Shown one piece after another: positions 31,079 through 40,688 of a stretch of DNA of 64,000 nucleotides. Source of the DNA: Erythrobacter sp. (GTDB taxonomy: Bacteria > Pseudomonadota > Alphaproteobacteria > Sphingomonadales > Sphingomonadaceae); the NCBI GenBank assembly GCA_027311945.1, contig DAICXZ010000026.1, positions 1 through 64,000 on the forward strand. The letters run 5' to 3'. The translations under genes were made by a program, and so were the position numbers. Positions within the stretch are counted from its first letter, which is position 1. Every line of letters starts with the position of its first letter. A model generated the notes under the pieces. It was not told the DNA's origin and ran no database searches. It saw only the letters and a program-made list of their open reading frames with translations.

Positions 31079-31630
31079 ATGCCTCCCGCCACGCCACCGG
31101 CGCCTGATCTGAAGGCGCTGGTCCGCACGGTGCCGGACTTTCCGGCCAGCGGAATCCTGTTTCGGGATGTCACCACCTTGATGGCCGATGGCGCTGGCCT
31201 TGCTGGCGCCATCGACGCTTTGGCCGATCTGGCCGCTGGCCTTGCCGTTGATGCCGTGGCCGGGATCGAGGCGCGCGGTTTCATTTTTGGCGCTGCATTG
31301 GCCCAGCGGCTCGGCACCGGATTCGTGCCGTTACGCAAGGCGGGCAAGCTGCCCGTGCCCACCATGGGCGAAGACTATGCTCTCGAATATGGCGAAGCGC
31401 GGCTTGAGTTGGACCCCGCCATCATACCTGCGGGCCAGTCGGTTCTGCTGGTCGACGATCTGCTCGCAACCGGCGGCACCGCACTTGCCGGAGCCAGGCT
31501 CCTGCGCCGCGCGGGCGCGCAATGCACCCATGCCATGTTCGTGGTCGATCTGCCCGATCTCGGCGGCATGTCTGCCCTGCGCGAACAGGGCATCGAAGGG
31601 CGGGCGGTAATGGCCTTCGACGGCCATTAG
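31079..31630 (+). CDS. apt: Adenine phosphoribosyltransferase
   Basis: The 183-aa purine-salvage enzyme makes AMP from adenine and PRPP. It contains the APT signature AGIEARGFIFGAALAQRLG (about 61) and the PRPP-binding VLLVDDLLATGGTA (about 122). The N-terminal FPASGILFRDVTTLM is typical. The ATG at 31079 lies 12 bp after petC behind GGGGGA, so it may be read through from the pet operon; a functional link is not implied. Confidence 0.95.
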   Translation: MPPATPPAPDLKALVRTVPDFPASGILFRDVTTLMADGAGLAGAIDALADLAAGLAVDAVAGIEARGFIFGAALAQRLGTGFVPLRKAGKLPVPTMGEDYALEYGEARLELDPAIIPAGQSVLLVDDLLATGGTALAGARLLRRAGAQCTHAMFVVDLPDLGGMSALREQGIEGRAVMAFDGH

Positions 31631-31729
31631 CGAGCTCGGCGCAAACTGGCGCGCCGGAACCTTCCGTGTGCTATGGGATTGGCTAAATGCCAGCTTCGCG
31701 CGATCGGAGCGGCATCAACAAGGGGGCCC

Positions 31730-33571
31730 ATGGAAGAGCAGGCAATTGTAATCGCGCTGGTTGGCGTGCTCGGTATCGGGGCCCAGTGGGTGGCCTGGCG
31801 CACGGGCTGGCCCGCGATCGTACTGATGCTGGTGGCTGGCTTTCTGGTCGGCCCCGTGCTTGGCATCATCAATCCCGAGCGTGCTTTTGGCGACCTGCTT
31901 GATCCGATGATCTCGATTGGCGTCGCGCTGATCCTGTTCGAAGGCGGCTTGAGCCTGGACTTCCGCGAACTGCGCCAGAGCGGCAGCGGCATCGGGCGGA
32001 TGGTCTTTCTCGGCGTGCCGCTCGGGTGGCTGTTTGGAGCGCTTGCCTGCTATTACGTGGCGGGCCTTGTCTGGCCGGTAGCCATCCTGTTCGCGGGCAT
32101 TCTCGTAGTAACGGGACCGACCGTGGTCATTCCGCTGTTGCGCCAGTCGGCGATCAAGCAGCGGCCTGCGACTCTGCTCAAGTGGGAATCTATCGTCAAC
32201 GACCCCATCGGCGCCCTGTGCGCGGTGCTCGCCTACGAGTACTTGCGTATTTCGCAGGTCGATGGCGGCTTGGCGGTCGAAGTGATTCCCCAGATCGTCG
32301 CCGCCGGTTTGCTGGCAGGCGGGCTAGGCTATGTCGCTGCCTTGCTGATCGCCTGGAGCTTCCCGCGAGGTTATGTGCCCGAATTCCTCAAGGTGCCCGT
32401 GCTGCTCGTGGCTGTGATCGGCACCTTCGTGATCAGCAACATGATCGAGCACGAGGCAGGCCTGGTCGCCGTCACCGTGATGGGTGTGGCGCTTGCCAAC
32501 ATGCAGGTCTCCAGCCTGCGCTCGATCCATCCGTTCAAGCAGAACGTTGCAGTGCTGCTGGTGTCGGGCATCTTCATCCTGCTTTCGGCGGGTCTCGAGT
32601 TCTCGGACCTTCGCTTCTTCGACTGGCGTGCGGGGCTGTTCCTGCTCGTGCTGATCCTGCTGGTGCGCCCGGCCACCGTGCTCATCAGCCTTCTGTTCAG
32701 CGACGTGCCGTGGAACGAGCGCCTGTTCCTCGCCTGGATCGCGCCGCGCGGCATCGTGCTGGTGGCGATCTCGGGCCTGTTTGCGCTGCGGCTTGGCGAG
32801 TTGGGTTTCGAAGACGGTTCGATCCTGATCGGGCTGAGCTTCAGCGTGGTGGTGGCCACCATCGTCACCTCGGGCTTCACGCTGAACCTCGCCGCGCGCC
32901 TGCTAAAGGTGAAGGGCGCCGAGAGGCCCGGCCTGCTGATCGTCGGCGCAACGCCGTGGACGATCTCGCTGGGCAAGATGATGCATGAACTGAAGACGCC
33001 GGTGCTGGTCGTAGATCCGAGTTGGACCCGGCTCAAGCCTGCACGCGCTGCGGGCCTCGACACTTACAATGGCGAGATCCTCAACGAGGCGACCGAGCAC
33101 AATCTCGATCTCACCCCGTTCCAGGTGCTTGTCGCGGCGACCGACAACGAGGCTTACAACGCCCTTGTCTGCTCCGAATTCGCGCCCGAAATCGGCACCG
33201 ACAAAGTTTACCAGCTCGGCGATGGCGTGGATGACGAGAAATACGCCTTGCCCTCGTCGTTGCGCGGCCGCTCGCTGTTCGCCTCGGGCTATGCGGTTGA
33301 GGATGTGCACCAGCGTCAGCTTGACGGTTGGGTGTTCCGCCGCACCAAGCTTTCCGAACAGTACGACCTCGAAGATGCGCGCGAGAATCTCCCGGATTCC
33401 GCCAATATGCTCCTGCTGATACGTCCCAGCGGCGAATTGCAGTTCTTCACCCATGCCCGCGCGCCCGAACCGGCGGCGGGTGATATCATCGTCTCGTTCT
33501 CGCCGCCGCGTGATCAGGTCGCCGACGCCGAAGCGCGCCGGAAGCCCACACGCAAGACGGCGCCTGCCTGA
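31730..33571 (+). CDS. CPA1-type cation:proton antiporter with C-terminal nucleotide-binding-like domain
   Basis: The 613-aa protein has about 12-13 hydrophobic segments in residues 1-400, with the NhaP/CPA1 landmarks FEGGLSLDF (about 65) and VVTGPTVVIPLL (about 122). A TrkA-N-like Rossmann region (about 402-500, starting GLLIVGATPWTISLG) and a further soluble tail follow. It probably exchanges Na+ or K+ for H+ across the inner membrane and may be gated by a nucleotide through its soluble domain. The ATG at 31730 places the first helix at the N-terminus; an upstream in-frame start would add 19 polar residues. Confidence 0.88.
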   Translation: MEEQAIVIALVGVLGIGAQWVAWRTGWPAIVLMLVAGFLVGPVLGIINPERAFGDLLDPMISIGVALILFEGGLSLDFRELRQSGSGIGRMVFLGVPLGWLFGALACYYVAGLVWPVAILFAGILVVTGPTVVIPLLRQSAIKQRPATLLKWESIVNDPIGALCAVLAYEYLRISQVDGGLAVEVIPQIVAAGLLAGGLGYVAALLIAWSFPRGYVPEFLKVPVLLVAVIGTFVISNMIEHEAGLVAVTVMGVALANMQVSSLRSIHPFKQNVAVLLVSGIFILLSAGLEFSDLRFFDWRAGLFLLVLILLVRPATVLISLLFSDVPWNERLFLAWIAPRGIVLVAISGLFALRLGELGFEDGSILIGLSFSVVVATIVTSGFTLNLAARLLKVKGAERPGLLIVGATPWTISLGKMMHELKTPVLVVDPSWTRLKPARAAGLDTYNGEILNEATEHNLDLTPFQVLVAATDNEAYNALVCSEFAPEIGTDKVYQLGDGVDDEKYALPSSLRGRSLFASGYAVEDVHQRQLDGWVFRRTKLSEQYDLEDARENLPDSANMLLLIRPSGELQFFTHARAPEPAAGDIIVSFSPPRDQVADAEARRKPTRKTAPA

Positions 33572-33592
33572 GGCCCAGCCAAGGATGCAGCC

Positions 33593-34228
33593 ATGACCAG
33601 ACCGATCAAGCCCGCTTATTCCGCCCGAGTTATTGCAGCCGTGCTGCTGGCCTCGGCGCTGGGTGCCTGCGAAGTGCGCCGCGACGGAGCAGAGGAGGGC
33701 GAGCCCGCGCCGACCGACACCGCCACCACCAGCGAATCGCCACCTGCAACGCCAAGCCCCGGCGGGGTCTCGATCATCCGCGAGGAGATCGCCGAAACGC
33801 CTTCCCCCGCGCCTACGCCTCCCGAGCCACTCGATGTGGTGCTGCCCTTCCCGGAGGGGACAGACATATCCCCCGATGCCGAAGAACTGCTCGAGCTGGT
33901 ATTACAAAGCGATGCGGTTCGCGCGGGCTGGCCAATCACTCTTGGCGGACATACCGACAGCGTGGGCAACGATCAGGCCAACCTGCGTGCATCGCGTTCG
34001 CGGGCGGAAAACGTCGCCGCCTGGCTGATCGAGCGCGGAATCGCCAACGAACGCATCAGGGTGATCGCTTTTGGCGAGCAAAACCCTCTCGTGCCCAATG
34101 CCCAGCAGGATGGCTCGCCCGACGAACTGGCCCGCCGCCGCAACCGCCGGGTGGAACTCACGGTCGCGCCCCCTGTCGAAGATGCGAAGCCGGGCGAGAA
34201 CAAGGGTGATACTACAGAGTCACCTTGA
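33593..34228 (+). CDS. OmpA family lipoprotein
   Basis: The 211-aa lipoprotein has a signal ending ASALGAC (Cys26), a Pro/Ala/Thr/Glu-rich linker (about 35-80) and a C-terminal OmpA domain with LGGHTDSVGNDQANLRASRS (about 122-141) and ARRRNRRVELTV (about 181). It is a second peptidoglycan-binding OmpA lipoprotein in the window, without the glycine zipper of the one at 11409. It sits 21 bp behind the antiporter gene and 40 bp before tRNA-Gly. Confidence 0.92.
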   Translation: MTRPIKPAYSARVIAAVLLASALGACEVRRDGAEEGEPAPTDTATTSESPPATPSPGGVSIIREEIAETPSPAPTPPEPLDVVLPFPEGTDISPDAEELLELVLQSDAVRAGWPITLGGHTDSVGNDQANLRASRSRAENVAAWLIERGIANERIRVIAFGEQNPLVPNAQQDGSPDELARRRNRRVELTVAPPVEDAKPGENKGDTTESP

Positions 34229-34268
34229 CTAGCCCCACTTGCTGGTGGCAAGCGCGCATACGGCCTGA

Positions 34269-34342
<74 letters not shown>

Positions 34343-34437
34343 ACACCTTCTCCGACACCTCCCCCTCTTGTTGGATCGCCGAAGATCCGGTCGGTCTGGC
34401 TTGCCTTGGCCGATGAGCAGGGGTGCTGAAAGCCTCT

Positions 34438-34477
34438 CACTCGCTGCGAGTGAAGTGCTATTGCGAATTATTCCTAA
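34438..34477 (+). promoter_or_regulatory. Palindrome and Fur-like site upstream of the TonB-dependent receptor
   Basis: A perfect 15-bp palindrome (CACTCGC T GCGAGTG, 34438-34452) is followed by the AT-rich TTGCGAATTATTCCTAA (34461-34477), which resembles an imperfect Fur box. It lies about 40 bp before the receptor ATG. Iron regulation is inferred from this and from the gene pair downstream. Confidence 0.4.
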
Positions 34478-34515
34478 AACCGATATGCGGCGGCAAATCT
34501 TCAGGGAGTTGCCTA

Positions 34516-36639
34516 ATGTATCGCTATCTCGTCGGCGCGCTTGCGCTGGCTCCGCTTTCGCCCGCCTTCGGCCAAAGCGCTGACACACCCGCCAGCGGAT
34601 CGACAAGCGACAACGCCATCGTCGTGTCCGCCGCGCGCACGCAGCTGCCGGCCAGTGCGCTGCCGCTGACGGTGGATGTGATCGATAGCGAGGCGCTCGA
34701 GCGGCAGGTGCTGATCTCAGGCTCCACCGTGGATGCCGTTTCCGCCCTGCTGCCCTCGTTCTCGCCCACCCGCGAAAAGCTCTCCGGCGCAGGTGAGAGC
34801 CTGCGCGGCCGCGCGCCGCTCTATGCGATCAACGGCATTGCGCAGTCGACCCCGGTGCGCGACGGTTCGCGCGACGGCTATACGATCGATCCGTTCTTCA
34901 TCGACCGGGTGGAAGTGATCTATGGCTCCAATGCGCTGCAGGGGATCGGGGCCACGGGCGGCGTTCTCAATCAGGTTACGGTGGGGGCTCCGAGCCGCGA
35001 TGGCCTCTCGATGCGCACCTTGTTACAGCTTACCTTTCCGAACGGATTTGAAGGCGAGGGCATCGGCGCCAAGGCTGGCGGGCTTGCAGGCTATCGTGCC
35101 GGGGCATTCGATGCGACCGTAGGCGGCACCTTCGAGAAGCGCGGGGCTTTCTTTGATGGGGCGGGCAACCGCGTCGGCGTCGATGGCACACAGGGCGAAA
35201 TCCAGGACAGCGACAGCTGGTCGGTGTTCGGCCGCTTTGGCTATGATCTGGCGAGCGGTGCCCGCCTTGAAGTCGTGGCAAACCGGTTCGAGCTGAAGGG
35301 CAACGCCAATTACGTGCAGGTTGCGGGTAATCGTGCCACAGGCGTGCCGTCCACCAGCGAGCGCGGCACCACTCCGGGCGATCCGCCTTCCAACACGGCC
35401 GAGCTGCTGTCATTCTCGCTGACCGATCCTGATCTCGGCGGCGGCACCTTCGCCCTGCAGGGCTTCTACAGCCGCACCGATGATGTGTTTGGCGGCGGCG
35501 TGTTCGATACCTTCCAGGACCCGGCCATCGACCCCAGCGGCACCCTCTTCGACCAGTCGGCGAACCGCTCGCGCAAGCTCGGCGGCAAGGTCAGTTACGA
35601 GCGCGCCATGCCGGGCTTCGAAGACCTCGTGCTGATCGCGGGCTTCGATGCGCTGTTCGACCGCACCGCTCAGAGGCTGGCGCAGACCGGCCGAGCGTGG
35701 GTGCCCGAAAGCGACTTCCGCAGCCTCGCCCCGTTCCTGCAGGGCAATCTCGCGCTGGCTGACGGGCTGGTTCGTCTGGCCGGCGGCCTGCGCTATGAGA
35801 ACGTGCAGCTCAAGGTCGACGACTTCACGACGCTGGCAAGCTACGGCGCGGTCGATGTCGCTGGCGGATCGCCCTCGTTTGAAGACTTGCTGCTGAACGG
35901 CGGCGTGGTCGTCGAGCCGTTCGACGGACTGCGGGCCTATGGCAGCTATGCTGAGGGCTTCACCATTGCCGATGTCGGCCGCATCCTGCGCGGGATTACC
36001 CAGACGGGCGTGGATATTGACGATTATCTTTCGCTTGAGCCGGTGATTTCCAACAACCGCGAACTCGGCCTCGAATGGGACCGCGACGGGCTGAAGGCAT
36101 CGGCCAGCTACTTCTGGTCGTCGAGCGATTTCGGATCGCTGCTCGTCCTTCGCAACGACGTGTTCGAGGTGGAGCGCCAGCCGATCCAGATCGAAGGCTT
36201 CGAAGCGAGCCTTGCCTGGCAAACCCCTGTTCCCGGCCTGTCGCTCAGCGGCGGCTATGCCGCGCTCAAGGGAAAGACCGATGGCGATGATGATGGAGAG
36301 GTCGACGAGGATCTCGACGGCGCGAACATCTCGCCTGACCGTGTCAACCTCGCGGCGGACTTCAGCACAGGCCGGTTCAGCGCGCGGACGCAGGCGCGCT
36401 TCTACCTCGCGCGCGAATTCAATGATGCTTCCACCGCGACAGACTTCGAAGGCTACACGCTGCTTGACGCCTTCCTTTCCTATCGCGCCGATTTCGGCGA
36501 GATCTCGCTGGCGGTCCAGAACCTGACCGACGAGTTCTACATCAGCTATGACAGCGACACTGTCCGGGTGACCGACAGCAGCCGCTTCTTCTCAGGGCGT
36601 GGCCGTACCTTCACCGTGAGCCTGCGCAGCGAATTTTGA
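34516..36639 (+). CDS. TonB-dependent outer-membrane receptor
   Basis: The 707-aa receptor starts with a signal peptide (about 1-20, cleaved after AFGQ or near it), then a TonB-box-like NAIVVSAAR (about 35-43), a plug domain (about 50-170, with IDRVEVIYGSNALQGIGATG) and a 22-strand-type barrel. It ends in Phe (SLRSEF), the outer-membrane insertion signal. The start was chosen at 34516 behind CAGGGAG. With the PepSY protein behind it, iron-siderophore uptake is the most likely role; the ligand is unknown. Energy would come from the TonB system encoded at about 50-54 kb. Confidence 0.92.
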   Translation: MYRYLVGALALAPLSPAFGQSADTPASGSTSDNAIVVSAARTQLPASALPLTVDVIDSEALERQVLISGSTVDAVSALLPSFSPTREKLSGAGESLRGRAPLYAINGIAQSTPVRDGSRDGYTIDPFFIDRVEVIYGSNALQGIGATGGVLNQVTVGAPSRDGLSMRTLLQLTFPNGFEGEGIGAKAGGLAGYRAGAFDATVGGTFEKRGAFFDGAGNRVGVDGTQGEIQDSDSWSVFGRFGYDLASGARLEVVANRFELKGNANYVQVAGNRATGVPSTSERGTTPGDPPSNTAELLSFSLTDPDLGGGTFALQGFYSRTDDVFGGGVFDTFQDPAIDPSGTLFDQSANRSRKLGGKVSYERAMPGFEDLVLIAGFDALFDRTAQRLAQTGRAWVPESDFRSLAPFLQGNLALADGLVRLAGGLRYENVQLKVDDFTTLASYGAVDVAGGSPSFEDLLLNGGVVVEPFDGLRAYGSYAEGFTIADVGRILRGITQTGVDIDDYLSLEPVISNNRELGLEWDRDGLKASASYFWSSSDFGSLLVLRNDVFEVERQPIQIEGFEASLAWQTPVPGLSLSGGYAALKGKTDGDDDGEVDEDLDGANISPDRVNLAADFSTGRFSARTQARFYLAREFNDASTATDFEGYTLLDAFLSYRADFGEISLAVQNLTDEFYISYDSDTVRVTDSSRFFSGRGRTFTVSLRSEF

Positions 36640-37715
36640 TGAAGGTGCTCTCGCTCCTGCATCGCTGGACAGGCGGCTTCGTCGGCCTTTTGCTGGCCGT
36701 GATCGGCCTGTCCGGCATTGCGCTCCTGTGGGAGGATAGCTGGATCATGCTCGATGGCGCAGGTGATGCGCCGATCAGCGGTCCGGCGGAGTTGGGCAAG
36801 GCCGTCGAAGTGGCGATGGAGACTGCGCCGGGATTATCGCGCATTACCTTCGCGGGCGAGGATATGGGGCTGCATCAGGCGGTCTATGCCGATGGCAGCG
36901 GCGCCTACATCGCGCAGGACGGGACCGTGGTGGAGCGGTGGTCGGGCATGTGGGAGCGGCCCGAACTCTGGCTGTTCGACCTCCATCACTATCTGCTGCT
37001 GGGCGAAACCGGGAAGACCATTACCGGCATTCTGGGCATTGTGCTGCTGGCTTTCACCATCACCGGGATCATCCTGTGGTGGCGCACGCGCAAGACCTTC
37101 CGCTTTCGCCTCTGGCCGCCGCGCTACACCGCCAGCGCGATCGTGCGGCAGCATCGCGACCTTGGTGTGGTGGCTTCGCCCTTGCTGCTCCTCGCGGCAG
37201 CCACCGGCACACTGATGGTCTTTCCGGCGATCTCGTCGTTTCTGCTGGCACCGCTGTCGGAGGAACGTGCGAAGCCTGCCTTGCCGAGCGATCTTGCTCC
37301 CGTGGCCGAGACGACCGACTGGGCGCGCGTAATGGGCAATGCCCAGGCGGCCTATCCTGAGGCGGCGGCGCGCCGGTTGATGATGCCCGTCACACCCGGC
37401 GAACCGATTGCGATCCGGTTGCGTCAAGGCTTCGAATGGACGCCGAACGGGCGCAGCTACGTCTGGATCGCGCCGGACACTGGGGCCGTTGTGGCCAGGG
37501 ACGATCCGGCAGAGCGCGACATGGCCACTGCCATCACCGAGAAGTACTACCCGATCCATGCGGCCAAGGTTGGCGGACTTCTCTGGCGGATCGTCATGAC
37601 CTTCGCGGGCTTTGCCCTCGTCGTGCTCGGTTCGCTCGCCACCTGGAGCTTCTGGCGCGCGAGGGTCGGCAGGCGGTCAGGGGCTCTCGTCCAACCCAGA
37701 AGAGCGACCAGCTAG
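36639..37715 (+). CDS. PepSY-associated membrane protein (putative siderophore-iron reductase type)
   Basis: The 358-aa protein shows the PepSY_TM layout: an N-terminal helix LLHRWTGGFVGLLLAVIGLS, a periplasmic PepSY-like region, a helix pair around residue 130 (GIVLLAFTITGIILWW), another at about 180, and a last helix near 325. Members of this family reduce or release iron from siderophores after receptor uptake. Its ATG overlaps the receptor stop, so the two are one operon. Conserved His residues (LLHRW, DLHHYLLLG, RQHRDLG) could bind heme or metal. Confidence 0.85.
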   Translation: MKVLSLLHRWTGGFVGLLLAVIGLSGIALLWEDSWIMLDGAGDAPISGPAELGKAVEVAMETAPGLSRITFAGEDMGLHQAVYADGSGAYIAQDGTVVERWSGMWERPELWLFDLHHYLLLGETGKTITGILGIVLLAFTITGIILWWRTRKTFRFRLWPPRYTASAIVRQHRDLGVVASPLLLLAAATGTLMVFPAISSFLLAPLSEERAKPALPSDLAPVAETTDWARVMGNAQAAYPEAAARRLMMPVTPGEPIAIRLRQGFEWTPNGRSYVWIAPDTGAVVARDDPAERDMATAITEKYYPIHAAKVGGLLWRIVMTFAGFALVVLGSLATWSFWRARVGRRSGALVQPRRATS

Positions 37716-37821
37716 CTTTTCCGAGGCGGCTGAACCGGGTGGCAAAGGGATCATCGGCACTGCCGGTGTTGGTTGTCCTCGGCGAGGCCGCGAGCGCGAT
37801 AACGCGCCGGGCTTGAGCGGG

Positions 37822-38979
37822 TCAGGCAGGGGTGGGCGTCGTCGGCAGTGACGGCTGCTTGTCCTTCGGACCAAACCGACGGGCCAGCTTGGCGGCCCGC
37901 TTGCCGAGCTTCATCACCGCCTGATCGAGCGCGCCCGTTCCCGCGCGGTGCTGCCACCACAAGAGCAGCGCCACGACCAGCACCCAGCCAGCCAGAACCA
38001 GCAGTGCCATCGGTGCCGGGCTACCCCCGCTGGCCGTTTCCACCAGGCTGATCGACTTGAGGAACGACACCAGCAGCGCCAGCCCCGCGATCAGCCCGAT
38101 CGGGCTCGACGAGCGCATCGGCGGACGCGCCAGCGCATAGGCCAGCGCCGGGCTTGCCAGCGCCAGCGCCACCCATAGCAGCCGCCCGTAGGCCACCGCC
38201 CGCGCGCCGGGATCGTCCGCAAAGATCAGCTCCTCCAGCGGCACTTTCTTGTAGCTCTTTACCTCGGGCGGGGGCGTGGTGCTGACCCCCTCGCCGGTGA
38301 GATAAAACGACATCTGGCTGAAGTTCAGCACCCCGCCATCGGTGCCGACGATGGTCTGACCATTGATCAGCGTGACCTTGCCTTCGCCCTCGCGCGACAG
38401 CGAAAGCGTGCCGCTGGCGGCGTTGTAGACATTCTCGCCATCGACGAAGATCAGGCCAGCCAGCAGGCCCTTGTGCTTGTCCACGCTATCGAAATAGAGC
38501 GAGAAGCCCGAGCCCAGATCGGTGAATTCACCGCTCGCCAGCCGGTAGCCGAACTCGCCGCGCTCCATCTTCTGGTAAATCTCGTCGAAACGCTTCTCGC
38601 CCGCAGGCAGCAGCCAGCCCTGGTTGGCGAAGACGAACAGCGCCCCCAGCGCACTCAACAGCAGCGGCATCCGCATCCAGCGCGCGGGCGAGGTGCCGGT
38701 CGCCTCGATCACGGCCAGCTCGCCGCGGGTGGAGAGCTTGCGGATGGCCATGGCGACCGCGAAATAGAGCCCCACCACCATGCCGATCCCGGCATATTCG
38801 GGCAGCAGGCCAAGGATCGTCTGCCCGAGGATATAGCCCCGCTCGCCCGAAAGCCGGGTGACTTCGACCAGCCGGGGAATGTTCTCCAGCACCATCAGCG
38901 ACATCAGCACGCCAATGACTGCGCCGAGCGTGCCGATGCTCAGTTCGAGCAGATAGCGGTCAAGTCGGCCGAGCCGCAC
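37822..38979 (-). CDS. LptF/LptG family permease (YjgP/YjgQ)
   Basis: The 385-aa inner-membrane protein has three N-terminal helices (about 15-35, 55-78, 100-122), a large periplasmic beta-jellyroll region (about 125-265) and three C-terminal helices (about 270-345). The N-terminal LDRYLLELSIGTLGAVIGVL and the ATGTSPARWM coupling-helix region match LptF/LptG, which drive lipopolysaccharide transport with LptB. Here it stands alone, 12 bp behind a glycosyltransferase gene. It may therefore be a paralogue exporting another glycolipid rather than the housekeeping LptF or LptG; which one it is cannot be decided from sequence. Confidence 0.88.
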   Translation of the reverse strand: MRLGRLDRYLLELSIGTLGAVIGVLMSLMVLENIPRLVEVTRLSGERGYILGQTILGLLPEYAGIGMVVGLYFAVAMAIRKLSTRGELAVIEATGTSPARWMRMPLLLSALGALFVFANQGWLLPAGEKRFDEIYQKMERGEFGYRLASGEFTDLGSGFSLYFDSVDKHKGLLAGLIFVDGENVYNAASGTLSLSREGEGKVTLINGQTIVGTDGGVLNFSQMSFYLTGEGVSTTPPPEVKSYKKVPLEELIFADDPGARAVAYGRLLWVALALASPALAYALARPPMRSSSPIGLIAGLALLVSFLKSISLVETASGGSPAPMALLVLAGWVLVVALLLWWQHRAGTGALDQAVMKLGKRAAKLARRFGPKDKQPSLPTTPTPA

Positions 38980-38990
38980 GGCAGTCCTGC

Positions 38991-40166
38991 TCAGGCCGCC
39001 ACGGATGCGCGCCGCGACTGCTGCTCGTACAGCGCAAACAGTTCGCGGAAGTGCACTTCCATGCTGCGCGGCACGGGGGCCGGCAGTTCGGGGCGGCTGC
39101 CTTCCGGCAGGGCCAGGATTGCGCGCACGGCATCGGCGGTGTCGGTCGGGCGGAAGCCATACTGCGGGTGATGGCGCACGAAGTCGCTCGCGCCGCCGCC
39201 TACGGGGGCCACCACCGGGATGCCGCTGGCATAGGCTTCGGCCGCCGCCATGCCGAAGGTCTCGGCCTCGCAGCCGTGCAACAGCGCGTCGGCGCTGGCG
39301 AGGATGGTGGCGAAGTGTTCGCGGTCGTTGATCGGCCGCAGGAGGCGGATGTGCGGGTTACCGTCTATCGCCTTCATGATCTTCTTGTGGCTGCGCCCTT
39401 CGCCGAAGATCACCAGCCCGATCGGGCGGCTGTGCCCGGCAATGGTGGCGGCTTCGACCAGCATCGGATAGCGCTTTTCGGTTGCCAATCGCCCCGCGCT
39501 GACGAGCAGTGTGGCATCCTCGCCCAGATCGCAGGTGGCGAGCAGGGTGGCGCGCAGCGCTTCCGACCGCAGCTCGGGCGAGAAGCGGCCCGGCTCGATC
39601 CCCATCGGCACGGTGACGCCTTCGGCAAGGCCGGGACCGTTGACGGCGCCGCCGTTGGTGAGGCGGTCGGTCAGGCTCGAATTGGCCGAGACCACCAGAT
39701 CGAACCGGCGGCCATGGCGGCGCAGGCGCTGCCAGAACCAGTCGAACGCCTTGTCGACCGAGGAGGGCTGGGCGATTCCTTCGAACCAGCGATAGGCGTG
39801 GGCGGCCAGCGGATCGGAGTGCATGACCAGCGCGCGCGGGATGGGTGGCGCATATTCGCCCACGAAATCCGCGCTTTTCCACGGCGAGCTGGCCTCGATG
39901 AAATCGGGCTTCAGTTCGTCCAGAGCCTCATGAACCGCCTCCTTGTCAACAAAGGAAAAGTACTTCTTGTCGAGCGGGAAGGGCGGCTGTTCGAGCGTGA
40001 CGATGCGCGCCTGCGAGGAAATCTCGCGGGTGCCTGCTTCGGCGCCGGGGGCCAGCACGGTGATGTCGTGACCGAGCCGCTCGGCCATTTGCAGCTTCTG
40101 ATCGACATAGGTGCGGATGCCGCCCCCATGCGGAGTGTAGAAGCCGCAAACGTCGACGATCCGCAT
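38991..40166 (-). CDS. GT4-type glycosyltransferase
   Basis: The 391-aa GT-B protein opens with MRIVDVCGFYTPHGGGIRTY, the donor-site glycine loop common to GT4 enzymes. The C-terminal half has LVSAGRLATEKRYPMLVEA (about 236-254) and the E-x7-E-type motif CEAETFGMAAAEAYASGIPV (about 314-333). There is no signal or membrane span, so it acts at the cytoplasmic face. Acceptor and sugar are unknown. It lies between the DUF2141 gene (3 bp gap) and the permease gene (11 bp gap), so a lipid-linked glycan acceptor is plausible. Confidence 0.9.
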   Translation of the reverse strand: MRIVDVCGFYTPHGGGIRTYVDQKLQMAERLGHDITVLAPGAEAGTREISSQARIVTLEQPPFPLDKKYFSFVDKEAVHEALDELKPDFIEASSPWKSADFVGEYAPPIPRALVMHSDPLAAHAYRWFEGIAQPSSVDKAFDWFWQRLRRHGRRFDLVVSANSSLTDRLTNGGAVNGPGLAEGVTVPMGIEPGRFSPELRSEALRATLLATCDLGEDATLLVSAGRLATEKRYPMLVEAATIAGHSRPIGLVIFGEGRSHKKIMKAIDGNPHIRLLRPINDREHFATILASADALLHGCEAETFGMAAAEAYASGIPVVAPVGGGASDFVRHHPQYGFRPTDTADAVRAILALPEGSRPELPAPVPRSMEVHFRELFALYEQQSRRASVAA

Positions 40167-40169
40167 GGC

Positions 40170-40688
40170 CTAGTTCAGCGGCTGCATGCCGCGCAGGCCG
40201 CGCAGATAGTTGAGCGTGATCGAAATGCGCGTGCGTCCGCTGCCCGCGGTGGCGACGGTCTGGTGCCATTCCGGCTGGCTCATGCCCAGGCTCGGGTTGC
40301 TGGCAAAGCCCACGCCGTCACGCTGCCAGTTGAAGCGGTGGTTCCGATCGCGGTCGTGCAGCAGCACCACCGAATAGCGGCCCGGTCCGGGCACGCGAAT
40401 GCACAGCTCAGGCGTTTCCCCGGCGGGCACGGGCACTTCCACGCGGCGGAACGTCTTGCCAGCGTTGAGCAGGACGTTGTCGTCAGCCAGATAGTCCTGC
40501 TCGTTGGCGGGATAGACTTCGAGCTTCAGATTGCCCGTCCGGTCCTTCAGCCCTACCGCCGAAACGATGAAGGCAGGGCCTTGCTCGTTGGCGCGGCAAC
40601 GGCCTTCGGCCTTGCCCAGGTCCGGGCCGGTCTGAAGCGTTCCCTGCGCGAGCAACGGCAGGATGGCGAGGCTAGTCAATAGCGTCAT
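40170..40688 (-). CDS. DUF2141 secreted protein
   Basis: The 172-aa protein has a short hydrophobic N-terminus (about 1-15) and a beta-sandwich-like body with the DUF2141 hallmarks GRYSVVLLHDRDRNHRFNW (about 103-121) and the later FASNPSLGM. Family function is unknown; DUF2141 proteins are usually periplasmic or outer-membrane associated. It overlaps the upstream membrane-protein gene by 17 bp and is followed after 3 bp by the glycosyltransferase, so the three are translationally linked. Confidence 0.85.
   Translation of the reverse strand: MTLLTSLAILPLLAQGTLQTGPDLGKAEGRCRANEQGPAFIVSAVGLKDRTGNLKLEVYPANEQDYLADDNVLLNAGKTFRRVEVPVPAGETPELCIRVPGPGRYSVVLLHDRDRNHRFNWQRDGVGFASNPSLGMSQPEWHQTVATAGSGRTRISITLNYLRGLRGMQPLN

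Noticed and set aside
39051-40682. 543-codon plus-strand frame opposite the glycosyltransferase and DUF2141 genes
   Set aside because: The translation is low-complexity Arg/Gly/His-rich without motifs; the minus-strand genes have clear domain signatures and tight spacing.
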